Assembly: GCA_004283105.1 (NCBI GenBank)
Contig: SHLN01000015.1
Coordinates: 1-19,241 of the forward strand
Direction of reading: 5' to 3'
From: Acidimicrobiia bacterium
GTDB taxonomy: Bacteria > Actinomycetota > Acidimicrobiia > Spongiisociales > SHLN01
DNA: 19,241 nucleotides
Both the position numbers and the translations under genes were made by a program. This document shows positions 1 to 6,275 of this stretch, in pieces. The notes under the pieces are model-generated. The model had not been told where the DNA came from and ran no database searches. It saw only the letters and a list, made by a program, of their open reading frames with translations. How positions within the stretch are numbered: position 1 is the stretch's first letter; each line of letters starts with the position of its first letter.

Positions 1-505
1 GGAAATCCCCGGCGAGTACTACCTGTACATCAACGGCGGAACCATCTCCATCGACGCATACGGAGATGGCATCGACTCAAACGGCTATGTCGTCATGACC
101 GGCGGCACGGTGACCATCGACGGGTCCACCAGCTCACGCGACGGTGCCCTCGACCACAACGGCACCTTCGAGATGATCGGTGGAATCATCATCGGCACCC
201 ACATCGACGGGATGACCTCTGAAGGCATCAACGCCGGTAGCCAGGCATCGATATTCACCACCATCGGCGGTAGGGTCGCCGGCGGGACGGTGATCCATAT
301 CGAGACCGCCGACGGCGAGGGCCTCGTCACCTACGAGACGCGGAACGACTTCTCGGTGATTGTCTTCTCGTCTCCCGATCTGGTGGCGGGTGAGAGCTAC
401 AGCATCTACCTGGACGGCACCGCCGAAGGCGAGAGCGTCTACGGACTGTACGAGGACGATGCCTACACCCCCGGCACACTGCTCGGGACGGTGACCGCGG
501 CCTAG
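1..505 (+). CDS. Carbohydrate-binding domain protein, Cthe_2159 type (5' partial)
   Basis: The reading frame is open from base 2 to the TAG at 503-505, so only the C-terminal 167 residues or so are here and the start lies outside the window. What is visible is a run of short beta-helix-like turns: repeated 'GGT(I/V)xID' strands, a 'GDGIDSNG' turn, then 'GALDHNGTF' and 'SSQASI'-like spacing ('GSQASIF'). After these comes a beta-sandwich-like tail with 'FSVIVFSSPDL', 'GESYSIYLDG' and 'GLYEDD'. This order matches the C-terminal end of the Cthe_2159 family (carbohydrate-binding domain-containing protein, Pfam DUF4353), whose founding member is a polysaccharide-binding beta-helix protein. Such proteins are usually secreted or surface-anchored, but the signal peptide cannot be seen here. 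No catalytic motif is visible. A GC-rich hairpin follows the stop directly. The family call is confident; the ligand is unknown. Confidence 0.85.
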   Translation, partial: EIPGEYYLYINGGTISIDAYGDGIDSNGYVVMTGGTVTIDGSTSSRDGALDHNGTFEMIGGIIIGTHIDGMTSEGINAGSQASIFTTIGGRVAGGTVIHIETADGEGLVTYETRNDFSVIVFSSPDLVAGESYSIYLDGTAEGESVYGLYEDDAYTPGTLLGTVTAA

Positions 506-518
506 AGCACGTCCCGCA

Positions 519-555
519 GGGGCAGAGCCCGGGCATCGAGCCCGGGCTCTGTCCC
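519..555 (+). terminator. GC-rich hairpin after the carbohydrate-binding protein gene
   Basis: Perfect 12-bp inverted repeat (523-534 with 540-551, loop 535-539), extended outward by a G-U pair and three G-C pairs to 519-555. It begins 14 nt after the stop codon. There is no U-tract after it, so it would act as a U-less terminator or as an mRNA 3' stabiliser. Confidence 0.65.
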
Positions 556-587
556 ACTCCGGCACGATGTTCAGGGTTCCTCCCGCG

Positions 588-593
588 TAGTCT
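588..593 (+). promoter_or_regulatory. -10 box (TAGTCT) for a leaderless transcript
   Basis: A TANNNT hexamer sits 6 nt before the GTG at 600, and no Shine-Dalgarno sequence is present. This is the spacing expected if transcription starts at the first base of the start codon. No convincing -35 box is seen. Confidence 0.45.
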
Positions 594-599
594 GCCCAG

Positions 600-1544
600 G
601 TGGACGTAACCGATTGGCTCATGCAGGGCGATCCCGCCATCCGCTGGCAGGTGCTGCGCGATCTCGTCGGCGCGCCGCCCGAGCAGGTCGCGGCCGAGCG
701 GGCCCGGGTCGAACAAGAGGGCTGGGGAGCACGGCTCCTCGCCCTCGCGGACGCGGACGGGCTGTGGGCGGGAGGTGCCTGCTTCCCGGCCGGCTACCGC
801 GGCGGCGAGCCCGGCCAGCCCTGGACGGCCACCATGCACACGCTGCAGACGCTCCAGATCATCGGGCTCGACCCGGCGTCGGCGTCTGCTCGCCGGACTA
901 TCGCGCTCGTAGCCGAGAACGGACGCTGGGAGCACGACGGACAGCCCTTTTTCGAGGGAGAAGTCGAGCCGTGTATCAACGGACGGACTGTTGAGACCGG
1001 CACCTATTTCGGGGTGGACGTGCTGGCGATCGTCGATCGCCTCGTCGGCGAGCGGTTGGGCGATGGCGGCTGGAACTGCGAGGCCGAGAACGGATCGGTT
1101 GTGTCCTCGATCGATACGACGATCAACGTGCTCGATGGGTTGCTGGCGGTGGAGCGCACCGGAAGCGGGACGGCCGGTGTCCGTGATGCCCGGCGAACGG
1201 GAGAGGAATTCCTGCTCGAGCGAAGCCTCTTTCGCCGCAAGAGCACCGGCGAGGTCGTCGATCAGCAGTACCTCGACTTCGCGTTCCCCTACTACTGGCG
1301 GTACGACGTCTTGCGGGCGCTCGACTACTTCCGTCTCGCAGGTGCGGATCCGGATCCCAGGATGGGAGAAGCCGTGGAGGTCGTCCGGTCAAAGCAGCAG
1401 CCCGATGGTCGGTGGCTGCTCGACCGCATTCACCCCGGTCGCGTGCACTTCGACATCGAGGGACCGGTTGGCACGCCGAGCCGCTGGAACACGTTGCGGG
1501 CGCTCCGGGTGCTCGACTGGTGGGACGGCGCCGGTCGAATCTGA
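600..1544 (+). CDS. Squalene-cyclase-like (prenyltransferase-fold) protein
   Basis: A 314-residue protein of the kind often annotated 'squalene cyclase' or hypothetical in Actinobacteria. The N-terminus 'DWLMQGDPAIRWQVLRDL' is characteristic of the family and supports the GTG start at 600. Internal alpha-helical repeats carry QW-like turns: 'DGLW' near residue 53, 'ENGRW' at 106-110, 'GDGGWNC' at 154-160 and 'QPDGRW' at 267-272. These are typical of the alpha/alpha-barrel of terpene cyclases and prenyltransferase beta subunits. It is about half the length of a true squalene-hopene cyclase, and no DXDD protonation motif is visible, so real cyclase activity is doubtful. There is no signal peptide or membrane segment. 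It is probably transcribed alone as a leaderless mRNA. The fold assignment is confident; the function is unknown. Confidence 0.8.
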   Translation: MDVTDWLMQGDPAIRWQVLRDLVGAPPEQVAAERARVEQEGWGARLLALADADGLWAGGACFPAGYRGGEPGQPWTATMHTLQTLQIIGLDPASASARRTIALVAENGRWEHDGQPFFEGEVEPCINGRTVETGTYFGVDVLAIVDRLVGERLGDGGWNCEAENGSVVSSIDTTINVLDGLLAVERTGSGTAGVRDARRTGEEFLLERSLFRRKSTGEVVDQQYLDFAFPYYWRYDVLRALDYFRLAGADPDPRMGEAVEVVRSKQQPDGRWLLDRIHPGRVHFDIEGPVGTPSRWNTLRALRVLDWWDGAGRI

Positions 1545-1549
1545 GTACC

Positions 1550-1555
1550 TACACT
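1550..1555 (+). promoter_or_regulatory. -10 box (TACACT) for a leaderless transcript
   Basis: A TANNNT hexamer lies 7 nt before the GTG at 1563, in the 18-nt gap after the previous gene, with no Shine-Dalgarno sequence. It would allow separate leaderless transcription of the YdeI-type gene. Confidence 0.45.
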
Positions 1556-1562
1556 CGCGCCC

Positions 1563-2144
1563 GTGAAGCAGTATCCGGACGTCGACGCCTACCTCGAGGA
1601 ATCGGAAGAGTGGCCCGACCTCATCGCGGAGCTGCGACCGATCCTGCTCGCCACCGGGCTGGCCGAGGACATCAAATGGGGCAAGCCCTGTTACAGCCAT
1701 GAGGGCAAGAACATCGTCATCGTCCAGGAGATGAAGGACTTCCTCGCTCTCATGTTCTTCAAGGGCGCCTTGCTGGAGGATCCCGCCGGCGTGCTCGAGG
1801 ACCAAGGCCCCAACTCGCGATCGGCTCGGCGCATGACGTTCGCGTCATCGGACGACGTGGCCCGTCTGGCCGACACCGTCACGGTCTACGTCCAGGCGGC
1901 CATCGATGCCGAGGAGGCAGGTCTCGATGTGGGTCCGGCCCCCGCTCCCGTCCTCGTCGAAGAGCTCCAGGACCGCCTCGAGGCCGACCTGTCACTGAAG
2001 GCGGCTTTCGAGTCCCTTACACCCGGGCGCAGGCGCGAATACAACCTGCATTTCTCGAGCGCCAAGCAGGCGAAGACCCGCCGGGCCCGGGTCGAGAAAC
2101 ACGTTCCGAAGATCCTCGACGGCAAAGGCCTGCGCGACCGTTGA
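1563..2144 (+). CDS. YdeI/OmpD-associated family protein (DUF1801 domain)
   Basis: A 193-residue cytoplasmic protein. Residues 1-115 or so form a DUF1801 (YdhG-like) domain with the hallmark 'IKWGKPCYSHEGKNIV' segment, then 'LALMFFKGALLEDP'. Residues 135-193 are the short helical tail typical of YdeI, with 'LTPGRRREYNLHFSSAKQAKTRRARVEK', the OmdA-like 'bacteriocin protection' signature. Length fits YdeI (about 190-200). Biochemical function is not established; in Salmonella the family name comes from a link with OmpD and polymyxin resistance. The GTG start at 1563 is chosen because it directly precedes the conserved N-terminus. The stop converges on the YibE/F gene with only 38 nt between them. 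Confidence 0.85.
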   Translation: MKQYPDVDAYLEESEEWPDLIAELRPILLATGLAEDIKWGKPCYSHEGKNIVIVQEMKDFLALMFFKGALLEDPAGVLEDQGPNSRSARRMTFASSDDVARLADTVTVYVQAAIDAEEAGLDVGPAPAPVLVEELQDRLEADLSLKAAFESLTPGRRREYNLHFSSAKQAKTRRARVEKHVPKILDGKGLRDR

Positions 2145-2182
2145 GCAGGAGCTGAGTGGTCGCAGAGAATGAGGGCAGTCGA

Positions 2183-3376
2183 CTATTCCTCCGCCGCGGC
2201 ATGCGCAGCGAGCCAGGTCGTGAGCGGAACGGCCGCAACCAGCCCGATCGAGCCGACGAACGTACGGATGATCTCTGTCGCTACCGCTTCAGAGTTGGCG
2301 AGCGAACCGAGCGACTGCTCGCTCAGCACGAATAGGGCCAGCAGCGGCATGGCGGCTCCGGCGTATGCGAGCACGAGCGTGTTGACGGTCGAGGCAATGT
2401 GATCGCGCCCGATCCGCAGCCCCGCCCGAAACAGCCGTCGCGGCTGCATGGTCGGATCGGCCGCTCGCAGCTCCCACACCGCCGACGCCTGGGTGACGGT
2501 TACGTCGTCGAGTGCGCCCATCGCACCCAGCACAACGCCGGCCAGGACGAGGCCCCGGAAGTCGAGATCGGCCGAGAACAGGGTCAGATAGGAGGCTTCT
2601 TCGCTGGCGAATCCGGTGATCTGCGCCGCCTCGACGACGGCCGCCGACAGCAGTGTTGTCAACGCGAGCGCTCCCAATGTTCCGATCAACGCAACGGTGG
2701 TGAGCGGCCGGAATCCGTGCGCGACGTATAGAGCAAGGTAGGCGATCAGAGCCGCTCCGACCGCCGCCACCGCCACGGGAGGCTTGCCGTCGAGGATGCC
2801 GGGGAGGACGAACCAGAACAGCACGCCGAGACTCGCAACCAACCCGCCGAGCGCAGCCAGCCCCCGCATGCGACCGAGCAGCACGACGGTGGCCGCAAAT
2901 AGCAACGCCACCGCCCACAGGACACCCCGCCGCTGCCGGTCGAAGAACTGATAGCGGAATTGCTCCGGCGAATCCGGGAGATATCCCATGACGACCCGAT
3001 CTCCATCGCTGAAGTCCGTAATCGGATTTGACGAGAAGGTCTGCACCACCAGCAGACCTTCGTCGGGACCGGCCACCATCTCGAACGTCACATCGATGCA
3101 GTTCTCGCACGGACCATCCCCGATGTCGATGACGACTGCCTCGTACTGCTCGGTCGCCACGAAGTCGGACAAGCTGTTCGACTCCTGCTGAAAGTTCCGA
3201 TCGGGCCACATGACAATGGTCAGGATGATCACGAGAACGGCCCCGACGGCGGCCGCCATCGTGAGTTGCCGAGCCGTCAGTACAAACCGGGGTGGAGACG
3301 GTTCTGGCGTGGACATGAAGTCATCCCACGCCGCTTTCTCGTCATGCTCGTCGGCCGCATCCCTGGAATCACTCAC
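2183..3376 (-). CDS. YibE/F-like multi-pass membrane protein
   Basis: A 397-residue integral membrane protein. A hydrophilic N-terminal tail (1-35) is followed by a first membrane segment (about 37-57). An extracytoplasmic domain (about 60-150) carries a 'GPCENC' cysteine pair and 'GDRVVMGY'. About seven further membrane segments run from 151 to 397. The signature 'GALDDVTVTQASAVWEL' near 287-303 is the conserved core of the YibE/F family (Pfam PF07907), known from Firmicutes and Actinobacteria without a firm function. The frame is open back to 3535, but that would overlap the divergent gene. I chose the GTG at 3376 because a TACGCT box lies 7 nt upstream on this strand, and because the resulting N-terminus is normal. 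It may be a transporter or envelope factor; the substrate is unknown. Confidence 0.85.
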   Translation of the reverse strand: MSDSRDAADEHDEKAAWDDFMSTPEPSPPRFVLTARQLTMAAAVGAVLVIILTIVMWPDRNFQQESNSLSDFVATEQYEAVVIDIGDGPCENCIDVTFEMVAGPDEGLLVVQTFSSNPITDFSDGDRVVMGYLPDSPEQFRYQFFDRQRRGVLWAVALLFAATVVLLGRMRGLAALGGLVASLGVLFWFVLPGILDGKPPVAVAAVGAALIAYLALYVAHGFRPLTTVALIGTLGALALTTLLSAAVVEAAQITGFASEEASYLTLFSADLDFRGLVLAGVVLGAMGALDDVTVTQASAVWELRAADPTMQPRRLFRAGLRIGRDHIASTVNTLVLAYAGAAMPLLALFVLSEQSLGSLANSEAVATEIIRTFVGSIGLVAAVPLTTWLAAHAAAEE

Positions 3377-3383
3377 GGCGGCG

Positions 3384-3389
3384 AGCGTA
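3384..3389 (-). promoter_or_regulatory. -10 box (TACGCT) for the YibE/F gene
   Basis: Read on the minus strand, a TANNNT hexamer ends 7 nt before the GTG at 3376. There is no Shine-Dalgarno sequence, so this fits a leaderless start and helps choose this start over the long upstream extension. Confidence 0.4.
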
Positions 3390-3477
3390 CCGGCGCAATC
3401 ATGCCTGCCGGCGCATTTGCATCCGCGCACGTGCCAGACTGACGCCCCACTGCATGACAACCGGCCAGTAGACGATG

Positions 3478-3481
3478 GGAG
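3478..3481 (+). promoter_or_regulatory. Shine-Dalgarno GGAG deciding the start at 3490
   Basis: GGAG is placed 8 nt before the ATG at 3490. It overlaps the alternative ATG at 3475, which has no ribosome binding site, so 3490 is preferred. Confidence 0.55.
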
Positions 3482-3489
3482 CCCACGAC

Positions 3490-4353
3490 ATGACCTACCG
3501 CCAGCCTCTTGCCGACTACCTCGCCGAACCTTCACGGAACGGTGATGAGATCTCCATCACGGGCAAGTGGGTGCCCGACAAGCCCGGCGGTCGCTTCCGC
3601 ACGACCGAGGAGTCGCGCGAGATGCTGCGCGAGTGGGAAGACATCCACCAGGGCGCCCGAGCCGACACCGGCGTGCTGTCGACCGAGATCAACCATGCCG
3701 TCGGAGAGGACGCCGTACTCGTCCACCATGTCTTCGAGAACGCCGACGCCCTCGTCCACTATTTCTCCACCACTGCCACGGAGCACATGGGTCCGCTGAC
3801 GGCTATCGCCAAGCCCGACCTGCATCTCGTCCGGGCCCTCGATGTGCCAACGCACGCCCAAGCGGCGATCCGGGACAAGGGCGTGAACGCAGCCTTTGGC
3901 CAGTACCTCTTCGGATTCGTCAAGGATGACTACCGCATGCCCGACCCGGCCACGGCGATCAACGTAACGGCCAAATGGACGTGCACGCCCAGCGACCCGG
4001 CCAAGCTGGACGAACTGGTCTACTGGTGGCAGCAGGTCGCGACCGACGCCTTCAGCCTCGAAGAAGGCATGGTTCGCTTCGAGGCCTACCGGGTGCTCGG
4101 CGAAGACGCCCTCATCATCCACGAGGTCTTCGAGGACAGCGACGAACTGAAGTTCCATCTCACGAAGGGCACCGCAGAGAAGTACAAGAAGGACATCGAC
4201 GAGATCGCCGAGCCCGAGCGCTACTTCTTCCGTGGCCCGGTGTCCTGGACGATCCGCACCTACTCCAAGTTCATGCACCTCCCCGCAACTTACTCCAGCC
4301 GGGGAAGCCACTTCACCCGCGACGGCGGGAGCATGAGCGATGGGACAACCTGA
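3490..4353 (+). CDS. Duplicated ABM/quinol-monooxygenase-like ferredoxin-fold protein
   Basis: A 287-residue soluble protein built of two related halves. Both start with a beta strand of the type 'ISITGKWV' / 'INVTAKWT', continue with a helix ('MLREWEDI' / 'LDELVYWWQQV'), a 'VLSTEINHAVGEDAVLVHHVFENADAL' / 'MVRFEAYRVLGEDALIIHEVFEDSDEL' strand-turn-strand unit, and a 'HYFSTTATEH' / 'FHLTKGTAEK' helix. The conserved 'E-x-F-x-(N/D)-(A/S)-(D/E)' turn is typical of dimeric alpha+beta barrel proteins such as antibiotic biosynthesis monooxygenases (ABM). The duplication would give an intramolecular dimer. No cofactor motif identifies the reaction. There is no signal peptide or membrane segment, so the protein should be cytoplasmic. 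It converges on the DM13 gene. The fold is confident and the activity unknown. Confidence 0.7.
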   Translation: MTYRQPLADYLAEPSRNGDEISITGKWVPDKPGGRFRTTEESREMLREWEDIHQGARADTGVLSTEINHAVGEDAVLVHHVFENADALVHYFSTTATEHMGPLTAIAKPDLHLVRALDVPTHAQAAIRDKGVNAAFGQYLFGFVKDDYRMPDPATAINVTAKWTCTPSDPAKLDELVYWWQQVATDAFSLEEGMVRFEAYRVLGEDALIIHEVFEDSDELKFHLTKGTAEKYKKDIDEIAEPERYFFRGPVSWTIRTYSKFMHLPATYSSRGSHFTRDGGSMSDGTT

Positions 4354-4375
4354 CGGAGGACGCATCAATGCGACG

Positions 4376-4392
4376 CAGGCTGGACCCGCCTG
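4376..4392. terminator. Short hairpin between convergent genes
   Basis: A 5-bp perfect stem (4376-4380 with 4388-4392, 7-nt loop) lies in the 42-nt gap between the ABM-like gene and the convergent DM13 gene. There is no U-tract, so this is a weak terminator candidate only. Confidence 0.3.
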
Positions 4393-4395
4393 AGC

Positions 4396-5280
4396 TCAGA
4401 CGGCAATCGTGGCGCCGACGAACTCGACGCTGAACGCCTCGCACCAGACGAGGGCCGTGTACTCCCCCGGTGCCAGCTCGGTGCCGGAAGGCAGTTCGTA
4501 GTTCTGATCGCCGACATTGCCTTTGAGAGCGCCGAGATGGATCGAGCCCTCTGATAGAGAGGTCTGATCGGCTCCGGGCACGAGGTATACCTCGAGATCG
4601 GGACCGTTCTGGATGTCGAAGTTCTCGAAGCGGAGCAGGAGCGACCCATCAGGATTCTGGAAGAGGCCGGCGTCGCCGGTACCCGAATGGCCGGCAAGGC
4701 CGACGAACTGACCGGCTCCGAGGAGCACCGGTCCGCTTGGCGGAGGCGGAGGCTCATCCCCGGTTGTCGATGGCTCGTCCGGGGCCGCATCCGGCTGGGT
4801 AGACGGAGGTGTGTCGTCCGCCGGTGGCGTTGAACCGGTCGTGGTGTCGTCGTCGGAGGGTGCGGGGACCACGGGAGTTTCGCCGCCCGAATCGAGCTGC
4901 TGGGAGATCGACGTAGAGAACCCCTCATCGACCGTGTCGTCGATGAAGTAGGGAGAGATCAGCCACCAGTTGACGATCACAAACGGCACCACCAGCACAA
5001 CCAGCCGCACGACGGGGGGCACGCGGAACCAGAGCATCGCCACAAGGGCGGCGCCGGCCAGAGCGGTTCCCCCGACCGTGAACAACAAGGTCTGCGCGTT
5101 CTCGAACGGCGCCTCGAGAATGTCCGACTCGATGAGGACCAACGACACCATGACCAACGCGATCACCGCACCGACCAGCATTTCGAGGCGCGTGATCCGT
5201 CCGATCAACTCGCGGAAGACGGAGGCGGGGGCGGAGCCGCCGTTGCGGCCGGTCTCGGGAGGAGTCGTTGTCGTGGTCAT
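4396..5280 (-). CDS. Membrane-anchored DM13-domain protein
   Basis: A 294-residue protein. A Thr/Pro-rich N-terminal tail (1-20) leads into three membrane segments (about 34-50, 65-84 and 90-108). A long acidic, Pro/Thr/Ser-rich linker (about 128-184) follows, then a DM13 domain (about 185-294). The DM13 hallmarks are 'GPDLEVYL' (227-234), 'HLGALKGNVGDQNYELP' (248-264) and the C-terminal 'ALVWCEAFSVEFVGATI', whose Cys280 is the invariant residue of the family. DM13 is proposed to act in electron transfer through this cysteine; that role comes from sequence analysis of the family. With three membrane segments the domain should face outside. The ATG at 5280 has no clear Shine-Dalgarno sequence. 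The linker is low-complexity and suggests a flexible tether through the envelope. Confidence 0.85.
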   Translation of the reverse strand: MTTTTTPPETGRNGGSAPASVFRELIGRITRLEMLVGAVIALVMVSLVLIESDILEAPFENAQTLLFTVGGTALAGAALVAMLWFRVPPVVRLVVLVVPFVIVNWWLISPYFIDDTVDEGFSTSISQQLDSGGETPVVPAPSDDDTTTGSTPPADDTPPSTQPDAAPDEPSTTGDEPPPPPSGPVLLGAGQFVGLAGHSGTGDAGLFQNPDGSLLLRFENFDIQNGPDLEVYLVPGADQTSLSEGSIHLGALKGNVGDQNYELPSGTELAPGEYTALVWCEAFSVEFVGATIAV

Positions 5281-5359
5281 GTGGTGAGGAAACGGACTTC
5301 ATCGGCATTTAGTTCCCACGGCCCGGGGCTGTCGCCGCCGCGTCTCGACGGGGAAGCGG

Positions 5360-5365
5360 TAATCT
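5360..5365 (+). promoter_or_regulatory. -10 box (TAATCT) for the amidotransferase gene
   Basis: A hexamer close to the TATAAT consensus ends 11 nt before the ATG at 5377. This implies a very short 5' leader and supports 5377 over the long in-frame extension back to 5281. Confidence 0.45.
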
Positions 5366-5376
5366 CGGACCACGTC

Positions 5377-6249
5377 ATGACAACCTCACCGACCACCGCC
5401 GCACCCCACCGGTTCTGCATCGTCAACTGCTACCCGGCCGCCAGCCGCGAACGATTCGATCTCCTGGACGTCGGTCATCCCCACGACATGTTCGCCGACT
5501 TCCTGGCGCGGGAGGCCCCGAACGCGACCACCGAGATCGTCTATGTGGCCGACCCCGACTTCTCCCTGCCGGCCGGTGTCTCGATCGACGACTACGACGG
5601 GTTCATCTGGACGGGATCCGATCTCACCGTCTATCACACCGACGATGCCCGCGTTGCCTCACAGATCAGCTTCGCCGCGACGCTGATGGAACAGGGCGCG
5701 GCCAGTTGGGGAAGCTGCTGGGGCATCCAGATGGCGTCCCTGGTCAGCGGGGGTGAGGTGGCGGCCAACCCGCTCGGACGTGAATGGGGCATCGCCCGCA
5801 GCATCAAGCTGACCGAGGCGGCCCGCACATCGCCCATGCTGGCCGGGAAGCCTGCCGAGTTCGACGGGTTCATCATGCATCTCGACGAAGTCACCCGTTT
5901 GCCGGAAGACACGCCCTTGCTCGCCACCAACGACCACACCCGGGTCCAGGCGGCGGTATTCGAGGATGGCGATTCCGCTTTCTGGAGCACCCAGTACCAC
6001 CCCGAATACAACCTGTTCGAGATGGGACGATTGATCGCTGCGAGGGCTGAGCCGCTCGTCAGGGAAGGCCATTTCCCCGACGAGGACGCAGTAGCCGCCT
6101 ATGCGGCCAGGATGATGGAGCTCTCCGCCGACCCCGAATCGAGGTCCCTCCGGGACGAGCTCGACGTCGGCGACGACATCATCGACCCGCAGATCCGCGA
6201 GCTCGAACTCCGCAACTGGCTCCGGTTCATCGATTCACGAGTCACCTAG
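5377..6249 (+). CDS. Class I glutamine amidotransferase (GATase1)
   Basis: A 290-residue stand-alone GATase1. The nucleophile elbow is 'WGSCWGIQ' with Cys114, and the rest of the triad is 'TQYHPEYN' with His208 and Glu210. 'DGFIWTGSDLTVYH' near 75-87 is the usual early loop (in place of GGxxS). Such proteins hydrolyse glutamine and pass ammonia to a synthase partner, or act on gamma-glutamyl compounds like PuuD or carnitine/GMP-synthase-like paralogues. It is longer than the bare domain (about 190-230) because of a helical C-terminal tail, roughly 225-290, with 'DPQIRELELRNWLRFIDSRV'. The ATG at 5377 is preferred over the upstream in-frame extension, which reads as non-conserved Arg/Ser-rich sequence over a promoter-like region. 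No synthase partner is adjacent, so the substrate is open. Confidence 0.85.
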   Translation: MTTSPTTAAPHRFCIVNCYPAASRERFDLLDVGHPHDMFADFLAREAPNATTEIVYVADPDFSLPAGVSIDDYDGFIWTGSDLTVYHTDDARVASQISFAATLMEQGAASWGSCWGIQMASLVSGGEVAANPLGREWGIARSIKLTEAARTSPMLAGKPAEFDGFIMHLDEVTRLPEDTPLLATNDHTRVQAAVFEDGDSAFWSTQYHPEYNLFEMGRLIAARAEPLVREGHFPDEDAVAAYAARMMELSADPESRSLRDELDVGDDIIDPQIRELELRNWLRFIDSRVT

Positions 6250-6275
6250 CCGGCGTCTCGGGGCTCTTCCCGGTG

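Noticed and set aside
3532..4368. 278-residue minus-strand ORF opposite the ABM-like gene
   Set aside because: No ribosome binding site or recognisable domain, and the plus-strand protein shows two matching domain halves.
5281..5376. In-frame extension of the amidotransferase to 5281
   Set aside because: The added residues look non-conserved, and a TAATCT promoter box lies inside the region.
6250..6275. Terminator between the amidotransferase and isocitrate lyase genes
   Set aside because: Only a 3-4 bp stem can be formed in the 26-nt gap.
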